Shown: positions 20,998 through 35,900, counted from the first letter of the stretch. The stretch: 64,000 nucleotides of DNA from Morinoia aosen (GCA_030386875.1 CM059562.1:73034201-73098200), one strand, 5' to 3'. Notes: generated by a model not told the origin, from the sequence alone. Translations and numbers: made by a program.

Positions 20998-23900
20998 CTG
21001 CGAATTTATTCATGGGTTAGTGTAGGTTAGCAGCATGCAAATAAGTTTATTAATTCCCCGGTCTCATTAAAGTTATTTTAATTTAGAATCGTCTGTGAGA
21101 AGAATGGAATAGCTGAAGTGAAAACGATCTTCTTGTGACGTACATTGAAGATAAATTTTATGGGAAATAAATTCTTAGATTACAAGCGTGTTCAAAACGT
21201 TAATCAAACGAACGAGTAAGATACTGCTGAGAATATAGAGATTTAAAACGATAAAATCAGACCATGTCATGGCTTAACACTATACTATGTGTATATGAAC
21301 AAACACGCAGCGAAATATTTCCCTTCAATTTGCTCTACTCTGTGATTTTTTTATATTGCTGCTTCTGAAAACAATGCAGTAATTTTGAGCTACATTTTAG
21401 ACGTAAAGAATAGCATTGGAAACTTTTTTTCACTTGAGCAAACATATTTTAATGCTAACAAATTCATGACAGTACCTAATCGCTTCCAAACTTAACAAGT
21501 TTTTTCTCCTACATATATATGTATTCAACCGAACCATGAATGACGAATTTGATTGGAAAAGGTGCTTTCTAACAGTATATTCAACAGATACGTTTCGCTT
21601 GCAACGGAGATTTTCAGGAAATTTCTAAAATTACATCAATTATCAGGCATTCTCCATCCACTCTCTATTCTATACCAGTCTTACTTGAACAAATACAGAT
21701 TCGTAAGTGTGGTAACTTTTAATTAACTTATAAGTTATCATTGCCATTGCAACGTAGCAAAAGCGAGAGTCGTATGTAGCGTGAAATTGGTGAAGTGATC
21801 TGCTTAATTTAGAATGAAAAAAAGTTTAAAGTTTTCAAGCGCGTCAGAGTTACTGAATATTTTTGCAAAAGTGAGAACTTTATCGTTAATACTTCTATGG
21901 CGAAACTTTATTAAAGGGTTTTTGACGTATGTCCACTCTGCACGTACGTTCACTTTTGCAGCGTATTCAGAAAATGACCCTTACATTCCTAGGCTTCATC
22001 ACTCACTCAGGAAACACAACTAATCTAAAATAACGTCCTTTATTTGTCTCATTTATTTGAATTTGTATATACGTTTACATTTACTCACCTAAAAACTCTA
22101 CCACCAACTCAGAGAACAAGAATCATGCGAAATATTGTTATTATTCACTCGCCTCAAAGCTCTGGAGAGTTTGTCGTAGTTCATGTTGGGTTTGCTCTTC
22201 CTGTCGCCCCACTTCTTGGCCACCTCGTCTGGCTCGATAATTTTGAACTCCCCCGATGTGCCTTCCCAGGTGATGATGTCGCTGTTGGACGGGTCGGCCA
22301 GCAGCTCGAGCAAGAACTGCCACAGCTGGATCTGACCAGAGCCTGGCGCCGATAGTCGACTCGATCGTGGACCCAGAACTTCGTATGGGTCTACTGGAAG
22401 TCGAAAATGCATCGTCACTGACAAATTTGCTATTGAAAATGCAGGGGAAATTGTCATAACGAAAGGGTGTGTAGAACGCCAAAAATATATCGCTTCTGCT
22501 AAAGTTATTCAGAAAAAGCAATGAAAATTACCCCGCCGAATATATCGAGAGTTGATTAAACACAAATTTGAACTTAGAGAAGCCAATTGAATCAACCCGG
22601 CTCATGGATTTACTGGAGATCAAAAATACAACGTTACTGCCAATATTAAAGCTCAAAAATAACAGGAAAATTACTATGACTAATGGGGTTACATAGAGTT
22701 GAAAATACATCCTTACTCTCTTGAAAAATACGTCTAGATAATTTGCTTGAAGCAAAAAGTACATCGTTACTGTCAAATCAGTGCTAAGAAATTTATAGGT
22801 AGTTGAACAAGCCGTTGAGACTGCGGGAAGTTGAAGTCCGTGAGTTTTTGGAACTTACGATCAGAACTTCAACCAAAGTATGCGTCTACAGGAAATTAAA
22901 AGCACAACGTTACTTCGAGAACTTAAGCCAGCAATGAGTCTACGATCTCGTACGTAAGTTGAAGGCTGTCTGTAGTAGCTGCGCCTAGCCATCAAGGAAT
23001 TTTTATGTGCTTGAGGGTAAGTCAATGTCGCCGTTACAATACCGTCCAGAAATTATTCTACTTTGCTGTTTTCATTCGAATGACCTGTTTTCATGTTCCT
23101 ATGGGCGGGCAATTGCATCCGAAAAGCTGTCGCAGTAACACCCACCAAAATCTTTAAAAACAAATCCCTCGAGTTGGTTCTACAACCGCTGCTTTCAGTG
23201 TTGTAGCCAAGTAAGTAAGCTACCAAGTACCGCCGCTCAGCTCTCAACCATAGCTTCATGTTGGAAGAGAGGGTACAACCACAAAAATTATCTGCATCAT
23301 ACTCGGCTTGCAGCAACTGTTGTAGCATGTGATGCAAATTACACATTTTGCCTTCTTTCTCGAATGTGTGATTACCTTCTTACTGAATGAACATCAAGGT
23401 GCATGTGCTCGCTCTCCTACTCACTGATCCTCACTAAATGATGTTCAAGCCCCTTCTCCCTACTCATGAGTATGTTCAATAACTTCTATGAGAAATAAAG
23501 CTTCACTCAAGCCATCCGCATTTTATCGAAAAGTGGATACACTCTGGAATAAAAGATTACGTTGCTTAGTTCATAAATTTTTTGTTAAATATTAATGGGG
23601 CCTGATTCTAAGCTACCCTCGGCGTGTCAATTCGCTGTGATGAAAGTAATTCTTGGTGAATAGAATTTAAATCAGTTCGTATTTAACTTAATTCGTGATG
23701 TGAAAATAATACGAGCGAAGTTTAATGTCATCTCATATCGCTTGTAAGAAGTACCTATATTAATGAACACCAGTAGAGTAAAAAGTGGTTGAGTGCCCAC
23801 TGATGTTTTCAAGTCCTATCATTTGAGTACTTTTAGCTATGCTTAAAAATATTGCGGTAAAAACGAATTCATTTCACATTTTCTTGCTTAATTTTATAAT

Positions 23901-26900
23901 TTTAGCAAACCCGTAGGAATGTTTGCACATATTTTTTATGAATCATGACAATCATTTTAATTCAAAGGCACACTCAAGCATTCTGTTCATCCGATATGCT
24001 CATAAATAATTTATTCTAATTTTAATAGCGCACCCATTATGCATATAGACACTTTCCCATTATTAATTCACCCATTACGCTCACAAGTTAACTATTCTGT
24101 TATTAAGATCGAGGGCACCCACCGAGCTTACGAATTTTGGATTCCCTAATTTTGGTAGCACACTCATTGTGTTTACAAATTAAATATTTACCCATTATTA
24201 GCAAACCCCAATATTGCTTACAAATTATACTCTCGCACATAATGAATACCCACATTTTAGGTGTGAAATAGTTGTTCAAAGACTGATTTATCATCATGTA
24301 AAACTCCCATTTAATTTCATACCTTTTTTGAGATAATTTCAGAAATGGAGAACTTTGCCGAATTATTTCACAAGTGAAGAACTAAATAAAAACAAAATAA
24401 CAGTTAATCATGTAAGTATGTACTTCCCTTTCGTCACGCAAACCAACAAGACAAGATTTGAACGTTAACAATGTATTCGCTACGTGTGTAGAATACTTAC
24501 ACGCACATATGAAATAGCATTTTCTCACGAAACGAACTAAGATGAAGATCATATTTATGAAGGCATGAACAATATTGACACAGGAATATATGTGAGATTT
24601 AGTGCATATATTTATTCCCCACGAAATCACACAATTCTACGTAATAAATTATTTTAGTACGCAACGAATTATTCAAATGTACGTAATGAATGATATCACT
24701 ACCCACAAGTCCTTTAAAATGTAGGTAGTAAATAATATTATCATACCCCAAATCGTAAATGTGTGTTGTGTGTATGATATTATTGCCCCCACCTAATTTT
24801 ACCCCACAAATCCTTTCAAAAATAGGGAATAATTGATATTATTTTCCCCAAATCGTAGCAATGCGTGTTAAATGTATGAAATTATTATCCACAATTCGTA
24901 GAATAAATATATGACGTTATTACTCCCCAAATCCTTTTAAATGTGCGCGATAATTGGTGTAATTATCGCCAAACCGTAGAAATGTATGTTATGTATATGA
25001 TTAGAATGAAATGTATGTTATGTGTATGTTGTATCGGTTGTGAAGACACAATTTTCGAGGTTCCCTCACCAGTGTGAGCAAGGTTCAAGAAGGAGTTGGC
25101 TGCCCACACGGGCATCACCGAGGCGAGGTGGTGGGCTTTCCTCCAGATGGCTGAGCCCACTGCCCACTGCCCACCCCCACACACAGCCCACTGCCCACTT
25201 CCACCTCCCCCGCCACCGCCCACCGCCCACCCGAGACCCGCCGCCGCCGCCACACTCGATAGTTTATCAGAATACTACAAAAATGACACTTCTCCTCAAC
25301 CGCAGAGGTCAAAGTCGAGTTATTTCCAGCCGGTGTCGCTGCACTACCGTTGCTGTTGAGTGCGTGGTGTGAAAAAATGGAGTTCTTCTTGGTCAAATGT
25401 TTTCTTGCACTTGCTGTCGTCTATGACATCACTCAATTCAGTAGTTGGGGAAATAGTGGAAACTACACAATTGCTTTAGCGACAACCGACTAAAAACTGG
25501 ACTTTTGGTAAAAAATATTTGCCGTGCTGCAAATGAGATTTCAATTTTAAAGGATTTTCTGAGTCATCGAGACTGGCAACTTTTTTGCACATCCAAATTT
25601 CTTAAAAAAGCTTGCGATGATGACCGAGAAGAGTGTTCAGTGACCAAATAGTCTGGACAAACGCAATACCTCTACCAGTTTGTACACCGAAATAAAAACG
25701 AATTATCCAAGCTTTCCTCAGCATCTTCAAGAACTTCAACAAAAAAAACAATGAATATTTTGATAAACACACAAATATTTAATTTCTTTATGGTTTCAAA
25801 GATGTAATAGTTTTCCAATTTCCGTTGCGAAATATTTTCAATGCGCAAAATTTTGTTTCCTGATTGAGTATTTCCGGTTGCACTTGAGGCTGCCCGTGGC
25901 TCGCAAACTGCTCGTAGCAATGTCTTTACCGAAAACTGATGCTTTCTACCTATTTATGTACTGCGCTTGATGCAATTTAAATTGAAACAAACTACTCAAA
26001 GCTACAGACACTTCAAATAATGTCTTTTTATTTAACATCTTCAGCTACTTTGATAAAACTCATTTATTTCCTGTGCAGACACTCTGAAAAGCATTTGAAA
26101 AATTAAAACGGTTTCAGGGAATGCACTCGAATTACGGTTCTGAGTAGAACTCAACTTTGTATTTTTGATTATTTTTCGATTTGACAGGGTGGTGAGTTTT
26201 TTTTCACGTCCTTGACAGCGGGAGCGTCTCTGCCTCACACATCGAATATACAGCGTCTACACATGGCATGTAAGGCGGCTGAATAAATTTCTCGTCACAT
26301 GAAGAATAACTGGAATGTCTTTACCTCACTTAAGCAACTTCATTTTGAAATCAGGGGAGTGTTAATTTTTGCAAGAGTAACGAAAGTTTGCTTACATTTT
26401 CTTGCAGAACAAGATCGCGAGAGCGTAGAAAGCTTATTACATGAATTCCTGGAAGATGGTAAGTTACTTTACTTTGGTTCAACAAGCGGTCCCTGCAACT
26501 GATAACCAAAATATCTGAAGTCTACGTGAATAATTCATACAGACCGTATAAAAAAATTCAATCTACTGAGCTAAATGCAAGGGCTGTCGAGGCTACCGAG
26601 TGAAATTCTTAGTTTGGTTGAATTTCCTACTGCTGCTGCCCTTTTCGTAAGAGGGTTCAGAACTCAGAGGAAGGTGGTGCATAAAAGATCTTATTGAAAA
26701 ACCATCAATTGAATGGTATGGAATCTTTCTTAAATTTGCAAATGGTAACTTTCATCACCCAAAAAACAGTTCCTAAAACTTCAGAACCGAACTAGGTTTG
26801 TGTAAGCCCAAGTTCCTGTGCAACAGTTCACCGATCAAAATTTCGCGTGTTTTGCCAGGTTCAGTTCGACACCTCAGTATATGTAACACTTGAGTGCGTT

Positions 26901-29900
26901 TGGTCAAGCCTGTCTATAAGAATATCGTGATTGAATAACGCCAAATATTTCATCATTATCTTATGAAAAACAAGTGTTTAGTTCACTCGAGCAAGTGCCG
27001 GAGGCCGCGGTCGCTGCGAGGTTGGTTTCGAAATGGCCAAGTCGAGGATCCGAAGTTCCACAAGAGCGAGGGTGGACCAGAGGGCGGAGCGAGCATCTCA
27101 CCTTCCGGGGTGGTGCCCTCTGCCTCCACTGCTGCTGCCGGCGTCATTCTTAAACGCCAAGTAGTGCGATATTTTGCGCTTAGTTAATCATTCTTTAAGT
27201 TTTATAGTACTGCGATATTTTGTGCTTAGTTAATCATTTTTTAAGTTTTATAGTAATGCGATATTTTGCGCTTAGTTAATCATTTTTTAAGTTATATAGT
27301 ATTGCGATATTTTGCCCTTAGTTAATCATTTTTTAGGTTATTTAGTACGATAGTATTTTTCGCTTAACGTTTGTTTAAATATTAATTCAAGTATTCTCTA
27401 CTGCAGTATTTAAAGTCAATTTAATCATTCAAGTGACCACTTAGTACTGAGTTATATTACGGTTATTCAATAATAAGTTTAATTATTTAATACTGCATTA
27501 TTTACAACACTTCAAATGGTTTAATTACTCTATAAAACTACGGTTTTAAACGCTGTTTATATTGTTAATTTTATGCATATAATACTGAGTTATTTCAATC
27601 TTATTCTACAACCCTGATATTCCCGTTTTTCAATAGCACTAAAATAATTTGCTACACCCGCTTCATGTCGTGCTTCAGTAGACTTTCAGGATGATGTAAC
27701 GCACTCAGCTTAACCTGATTTTTGAGTACTAATGTAGAGTGAATCTGCTATCATCTATGTCATTTTAACGCACGAAGATGATAAACATTGATTACTCTGA
27801 TGTTTAGTGACTATCTGAAAAAGATTCTATTACAACCCAAAAATAATAATAAAAAAAGAGTCCATTTCAAATAATATCACGCATTATTTTCACTCATTTT
27901 AGATAATACGATGTACCGAGAAATACTTTATCAACTTCCATCAATTTTTCAAAGCCATGCCTTGCCGAAAACAACCCGAAAACCCCAAAAGCTAACAACG
28001 ACATTCATTTTCTATGATCTGTACTTAAAAGGATAAATCACTATGAGACGTTGAAGTTGGTCAAAAAATATTCTCAGAATGAACGAACAACGCATTATTT
28101 CAGTATAAAACTTATGACTGCGTCCACAGCTGAGGGACATCCACACAACACGCAGCATGAAATATGCAGCTTGGTAGTAATTTACGATACGTAATTCCAT
28201 CGTGGATTGTAAATTACGAAATAGTTCAACAATATCCTTTTTTTATAACTTAATAGGCTTATGAGCATTTTTATAACTGTGTACTGAACATATACACGCA
28301 CATACCATCAAATGCTGTAAAACCAAATGATTCACGCGTAGCAAATAACAATTATCGCTTAGGCTACACGCCGGCGTTTCTCTTCACGTATGGTAAAAAT
28401 TCACTTGATTGAACAAGAACAATTACAGAGAAACTTTCGACAAGAAAAGGAAACCTTAGGACATTTTCTTACGGAACCCAAACCCAACTTCCCCCTCATT
28501 CGTTTAACCCCCCATCCTCACCAACCCTTCCTCCGGGTGCAATAAGGTCGGCATTCACTGATCCAGCGGCGACGCTCCGAATCTCGCCCGGATTTCCAAC
28601 ACTTACAATATGCTCAATTTATGCTCTTCTTCTGCAGCAGCAGTCGCGTCTCAGACTGACCGCGTGCAGTGAGCGTGTGAGGGAGAGACAGAGAGGGAGA
28701 GAGATGTAGTGAGGGTACAGCAAGTGAGGGAGAGACAGAGAGGGAGAGAGATGTAGTGAGGGTATAGCAAGTGAGGGAGAGACCGAGTGTGAGAGAGATG
28801 TAGTGAGGGTATAGCAAGGGAGAGAGAGAAAGGGTGTGAGAGAGATGTAGTGAGGGTATAGCAAGTAACAGCGCGTAATGAGGGAGAGAAAGAGTGAGAG
28901 AGACATAGGGAAGGAAAAGCAAGAGGGGGTAGAGAGGGAGTGTGAGCGAGAAAGAGTGTGAGAGAGAAAGGCGGAGTGAGGGTAGAGCAAGAAACCGCGT
29001 TTAACAAGAGAATAGGAGTGAGTGAGAGACAGAGAGAGGATAGAGAAAGTAACAGAGCGTAGAGGGGAAGTGAAAAAGAAAAACGGGGAGTGAGGGAAGA
29101 GCAAGTGACAGCGAGTAGTGAGGAAGTGAGACACAGGGAGTGGCGGAGTGTAGGTAGAGCTGGTAACAGCGAGTAGTGAGGGAGTGAGACACAGGGAGTG
29201 GCGGAGTGTAGGTAGAGCTGGTAACAGCGAGTAGTGAGGAAGTGAGACACAGAGAGTGGCGGAGTGTAGGTAGAGCTGGTAACAGCGAGTAGTGAGGGAG
29301 TGAGACACAGGGAGTGGCGGAGTGTAGGTAGAGCTGGTAACAGCGAGTAGTGAGGAAGTGAGACACAGAGAGTGGCGGAGTGTAGGTAGAGCTGGTAACA
29401 GCGAGTAGTGAGGGAGTGAGACACAGGGAGTGGCGGAGTGTAGGTAGAGCTGGTAACAGCGAGTAGTGAGGGAGTGAGACACAGGGAGTGGCGGAGTGTA
29501 GGTAGAGCTGGTAACAGCGAGTAGTGAGGGAGTGAGACACAGGGAGTGGCGGAGTGTAGGTAGAGCTGGTAACAGCGAGTAGTGAGGGAGTGAGACACAG
29601 GGAGTGGCGGAGTGTAGGTAGAGCTGGTAACAGCGAGTAGTGAGGGAGTGAGACACAGGGAGTGGCGGAGTGTAGGTAGAGCTGGTAACAGCGAGTAGTG
29701 AGGGAGTGAGACACAGGGAGTGGCGGAGTGTAGGTAGAGCTGGTAACAGCGAGTAGTGAGGGAGTGAGACACAGGGAGTGGCGGAGTGTAGGTAGAGCTG
29801 GTAACAGCGAGTAGTGAGGGAGTGAGACACAGGGAGTGGCGGAGTGTAGGTAGAGCTGGTAACAGCGAGTAGTGAGGGAGTGAGACACAGGGAGTGGCGG

Positions 29901-32900
29901 AGTGTAGGTAGAGCTGGTAACAGCGAGTAGTGAGGGAGTGAGACACAGGGAGTGGCGGAGTGTAGGTAGAGCTGGTAACAGCGAGTAGTGAGGGAGTGAG
30001 ACACAGGGAGTGGCGGAGTGTAGGTAGAGCTGGTAACAGCGAGTAGTGAGGGAGTGAGACACAGGGAGTGGCGGAGTGTAGGTAGAGCTGGTAACAGCGA
30101 GTAGTGAGGGAGTGAGACACAGGGAGTGGCGGAGTGTAGGTAGAGCTGGTAACACTTTGAAGTGAGGGAGTGAGCAAGAAAAAAGGGGTTGGGAGTACAG
30201 CAAGTGGTTTCAAGTAGCACAGGACGGAAAGACTTATATTTTACGCGTGCAATAATGTCATCCAAAGTGACTTTGGCCAGTATCAGGAAAAGTCTAGTAC
30301 TAATTTTGAACGAACTTTCAACGAGAATTCGTGAGAAGAAAACATTTATAAATTAATATACAACAAAAAATCTAGTTTAAGTTTCACTTCAGCTCGAGTA
30401 ACGCAACTTTTAATTTTCTTGAAAAATTTGTCTGAAATGATAGGATCCATATTACCGATCTCCGCGATGCGTGATATTTAATGAATTTACTGTCAGCCAA
30501 TACATCCAAATGAAATTAACAATATCTTAAGCGAAAAACGAAGAGCAAGTTCATTTACAGCCAAAAGACATACTTATAATACTTCTCAATGAGCAAAGAA
30601 CGACTTGAATCAACTGCACACTTCTAAGTACGACAACAAAACCAATCCCGTTGCGATGCTGAAGTTAACAACCCGTCACTACTTAAATGAACTGCTGCAA
30701 GTGCTGCGCGGCACCGGTAATGAGACGACAGACAGTTGAGCAGCGCAAGGGAAGAGGCGATCCATCATTAGAGACGTTAAGGAAAGTCCGAAAATCGCCA
30801 GTGTTGCAGGAAGAATGGCAGGGTCGCGCATCCTGGGAGTTCCAGAAGCCGATCTCATCAGACTTGGAGATGCGCCCCCTGCTGGGAAGGTCCTGGCTGG
30901 GGATCACGAGGGGATTTGCTCCCCCTCACTGGCCGCCGACATCCCCACCGCCCAGGGTGGAAACCATTTTTATTGGCTTTGCAATGACATGACTTACTCG
31001 TGAAAAGCGAAGACTCGCGGCCTAAGAAAGCTGCTCCCAGACTCGTAGTTTTGCGGCAACTTTACAGGAACGGCGCCAAAATACGCGGCTATATGAGCGA
31101 GTCCATCATGAAACTTGCCCGCTTGAGTTTAAGCGACTTTCCTCGCCCGAGCGAACCTGCTTTCTAAAACAGCGCCAGGGGCTATTTAATTAAAGGCTCA
31201 AGGCTGTTATTCTTGTCGTAATCAGAGGTAAATATCGTAGGAGTTTCTATTTTCCATGAGCGTAAATGCGCTGTTTAGTGGAACATTCAAATTTTTGTCC
31301 TAATCAACAGTAAATTTCATCGGAGTTTCTATTTTCCAGGAGCGTGAGGTGCTGTTTAATAAATGATTCATTACTGATATTCATGTCGTAAATAGAGGCA
31401 AATATCATCAGCGCTTATATTTTCAAGAACGCACGAGCATAAAAAACATTCTCGTCTCGCTGATTTTCATTGTTTGTTGAGGAATGAGGAAACTGTTAGA
31501 CTTTTTTCTCTAACGACTATTGAATTTACCGAAAGGTATCACTCGATACCAATAGTTATACGTACAATAAAAAGTGACAAAATGCAGGACATCTTTCTGG
31601 GAATTATACGTCAAATAACTCGTTGATAAATAGGGACTATATATTAGGTAATAAATTCCCTGCAGATCGTATTTGGATATCGAATTATTAACAGAACTTT
31701 ACTGAGACAACCAAAGCGCAATTCCCAAGTTTTCTCAAATTCATCACCCGTAAAATTGTCAATCATCTTGGCAGAGAAACTAAAAATAAAAACAGCATCG
31801 CTTACCTGATTCCATTCAAATTTAGAAGAAGTAATCACACGGATCTACCAGCAGAAAGATTCAACCAATCAGTGATTTACTTTAATGAAGTCATTGTGTA
31901 CATTTTTCTTTCGGGTCAAAACGAACAAACTAAAATTGATCCGGACACCGCTTGAATTCGAAAAAGAAGACCGCCTCCGTGAGATGAAGAACAAGCAAGA
32001 AATGAAAGAAAGATCCGGCTAAATTAAGGCAGCAACATTCCGGACTTGATTGGGGTTAGAGAGCTGGTTCTCGTGATGCCTGTGTCGCTGCTCAATAAGA
32101 CAGGCCTTAGCCTCAGTAATGAATTGTTTCCTTTCTTCTTTTCGCCGTTTCCCCTTCTATCTGATGAAATAGATGCTTGCCTTAAACAACACCTTAGGTC
32201 TGTTTCCTTCTTTTTGTTGTGAAAAATATGCTTCAAATTTTATTTTCTCTAAGGTTATTTTTTGTGCTAAAAATAAAGATTCAAATTTTACGTTTTCTTT
32301 CATTTTCTCTTGCATTCCAATGAATTGTCAGCCTCAATTATTACGTCACATCAGCCTGTTTCTATCTTACAGTTATTGCTCTAATTTTCCGCTTTTCTTA
32401 TGATTGTTTCCCTCCTTTATCATCAAATTTCAATTTCAAGTTTTCCCATTTTCATTAATGTTTCCCTGTTGTTCCTGTGGAATGTTCGTTTTAATTTTCT
32501 GGCCTTTCTAGCCTGTTGCTTCCCGACGATAATGAATTTCTTGCGATAACTTTACTTTACTGGCAAAGAAATTTTCCTCTTTTTGTAAGTAATGAAATTT
32601 AATCTTCAACTTTCCTTCTTCATTTCTATGGTTTTAGTTCCTTCTAATTAAATTCTACGTCCCTAGTCCCAGCATTGCATTCTTCAACGTAGTGAAATTT
32701 CTATTAAGATTTTTCTAATCTGCACAATTTTTATTCATTTGCTGCTACAAATTTCATGCGACATGGAAATAAATGCATGTTATATTGCATCTACGCTCAC
32801 CTATACACAGACTCGCACTGCTCTTTAGCGAATGTATAATTTTTTTTATCGATTTCGGTAGTCTTTAAAAAAAATTCGCAAAGCTATGAGTTTTGTCTTC

Positions 32901-35900
32901 ACTACTCCTGAAAGAAATTTTTCACCAGTGTAAATTTTAATTGAAGGAATTATGGCTTTTGACAATTAACTGAGCTTCAATCGTAGTTGATTTACGTTGC
33001 TTTTCCACCAACAAATATCATTATAATTAAGCACTATCCCCGTTATTCTTTTTCTAAAGCTATGTCAGAAAAGCATTAATTAAGCTCGTTTGAATCGAAT
33101 TTTCACTCAAATAATATGAGTATCGAAAGTTAAAAAACAAATATTTTCAACATATCAGGTGTCCCTTAATTAAAACTGCTCTATAGACTTGTAACCATTA
33201 ATTCAAGAGTTGTAGGTCACATTCACCCGCCCTTTTCTAGTGCAGCATGAGCACTAGAACATTTCAAATTGTTTTCTTCCTAAGAGCATTGAAAGTTAAA
33301 GTCATCTACCGCGGCTGCATCGCGCACCCGCTCCCAAGTCTGACAATTGCCGGAGTTACACCGTTTCAATAGGTCTTCGGACAGCAGTGGCGTGAAATCT
33401 GCCCCACCGAAGGTTATCTGATGTTCGGAAATTCGCCTACGATTGTTTGCCAGACGTAAGACAATAAGCCGATGGTATCGCCGCCAGCCCGACCCGACCT
33501 GCATCCTAATGAACTCCAGCGAGCTCGTACGTTTGAGGGAACCCAGATTCGATCGGTTTCTTCCAAGTCCTCTCCACGGTAGAATTAGAATAGAATATCC
33601 TTAAAAATGAGTAAAATTTTAGGATGCGCTTTATAGATTTGGTGTGAAGCAATGGAAATGGTGCGTTTGAACTCTTACAAATGAATTACAAGTACTGCTA
33701 CTTATCTCTTTGGTCTTACTTTTCAGAATTTTTGGAATCGATTTCATAAAAAAAGAGAATCGTGGCTAGAAATTATTGAAAGCGATATGTAGTATATTTT
33801 ATTGTGATGTTCCACAGGTTGACGTTTCTCCTAGGTTGTTAGTTAAATGAACTCTTTAAATGTTGTGATTTTGAAGCAGAGCAACGTTCGAGAAACAAAA
33901 ATAATTCTAAAATTATACAAAATGACAGAAAATTAAACCAATGTGTTAAAAAATGGATTTGAGTTATTTTAGCTAAAGGAGCAAGTTCAGATTTGTGTTT
34001 TATTTCATAATATCGAGTCAAGTACGCAAAGTAATTCATTACAAAACGCAAAAATAAATCGAACAAAAATACTGATGTGCAAAACAAGAACTCCGGTAAC
34101 CTTGGAGGGCAGAGTCCAAACCCTATCAAGGAATCGAGTATTGCTTCTTTGATTACTGAACTAAAACATCCGACTGCATTACTGTACAAAGAACACAGAG
34201 AAATAAGATACAAGGCAAAACGAGTGTCAAGAAAAACAGTGAACGGAAAGGGTAAGAAGAGTCGGGGGTAAATGGAGGTGGAGCTGAGGGAAGGCGGAGG
34301 TGAGGGGAGGCAGATGTGAGGGGAGGCGCAGGTGAGGGGATTTGAGAAGGAGATAACCATCATAAGCCATTAAACGATAAACAGCTCCTCCGACCCTCAT
34401 TCGAACTTTGGCACCTTGAGCCCTCGGTCTCCCGCTCCCCTCACCTAACGGATGGAGGAAATCTAGCCCTTCCCCTCACATCCCCAGCGCCGTCGCCCGT
34501 CCTCCCCAGGCTTCGTCGTGCTCCTCCTCTTCTAACCTCTTTCTGGTCTCTTCGTCTATTGTTGGTAACCGAAATAAACTGTACTGAAAGATTCAATATC
34601 ATTCTCTTGAGTGCAGTGATTTCCGACACCGCTCACTTCCACCGGCGCACGCGCGGTAGTGAAAGTTTCCTGCATTTTGTTTCTAATAATTTGCGCTTGT
34701 TTTCTATCATAATTGTTTGTTTCCTATTATGCCTTAGTTTCCTATAACTTGAGAAAATCTTGGAGAGTTTGTGACCCTGTATCAAGTTACAGTTACCTGC
34801 AGTTTTGAGAAAAATTTTACAATAGTTAAACTTTTGATTCAAACTTGACTTGCATTGATTGTCGTTCTGAGCTCGTGTTTCATTGTCATTGCTTCCAACA
34901 GGACCGCGAATTAATTTATTGCTGTAAATACCACGGTAGTCAATAAAAACCACGGTAGTCTTTAGCACAGCGGCTTTTCAATGCCAACTCTGGCAGTCAC
35001 TGAAAACTGGATAACATTTTTGCGGAGACGCTTTTTCAATGCCAACTCCGGCAGCCACGTGAATTGTAAACAGCTTGCCCCGACCACCCATGGCTGTGAT
35101 TTTATGTAAGGTATACTATTTGTGCTTCGTACAGGATCAGTTCGCTCACAGCTTTTCCCATTCACCTGTTTGTGTTTGGTCACATCATCATAGCGAGCCG
35201 AGAATGTCTTAAAATTAACATTTCATATTAAAAAATAGCATCTGTATTACCAATAATTACTCTAGCTAGATAGCTCGCACTGAATCGTCTCATATTTATG
35301 AAATCGTTTTATATTTAAGTGATAACACAACAATATATGAACCTACTCCTTAACCTAACCGTACCGTATTCAGGCCCGCCAATTTACTGTCCCACAAACA
35401 TCCAGCAAGAATCCCGAAATAACATCCCCAACCATTCAAGATCCCCAAACCATAATGATCGCTTCGAAGGACCCCAAGTCATCCTCCTTAAATCCCTCTC
35501 CCCACTCCCCAAATCAGGTCATCAATAAGGAGGCAGCAGGACTTAGCGAGGCCTCCTTCCGAAATTGATTTTCGTCTTATCTTAAACGCTCGTGAGTGAT
35601 TTTACGCGGCGGCGGCGGCTGAAATCGAGACTGAACTGCTGAGCGCAGCGCCTGATGAACGGTCCTCGTGCATCACAGGCGTCATCGGCGATGCGATCTG
35701 CAGCCCAGCTCTTGTTCTCAACTGGGCCCCAATTCTTTATATCTGTGTATTGTTTATTCCGTATGTTTGGCCATGGTTTGCAGCCCTTGCTCTTGTTCTC
35801 AACTGGGGCCCAATTCTTTATATTTGTGTATTGTTTATCCTGTTGTTTGTCTACGGTTTGCAGCCCCAGCTCTCGTTCTCAACTGGGGCCCAATTCTTTA

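Noticed and set aside
28619-30265. Three overlapping - strand frames of 400 to 548 codons
   Set aside because: They translate the 58-bp array and GA-rich flank. The same 58-residue pattern appears in all three frames because the period is not a multiple of three. No domain and no splice logic.
33839-34363. 174-codon hydrophobic - strand frame
   Set aside because: It is composed of Phe/Leu/Ser-rich low-complexity sequence opposite an A-rich strand. The + strand carries an equally open frame without an ATG (34035-34271). No domain in either.
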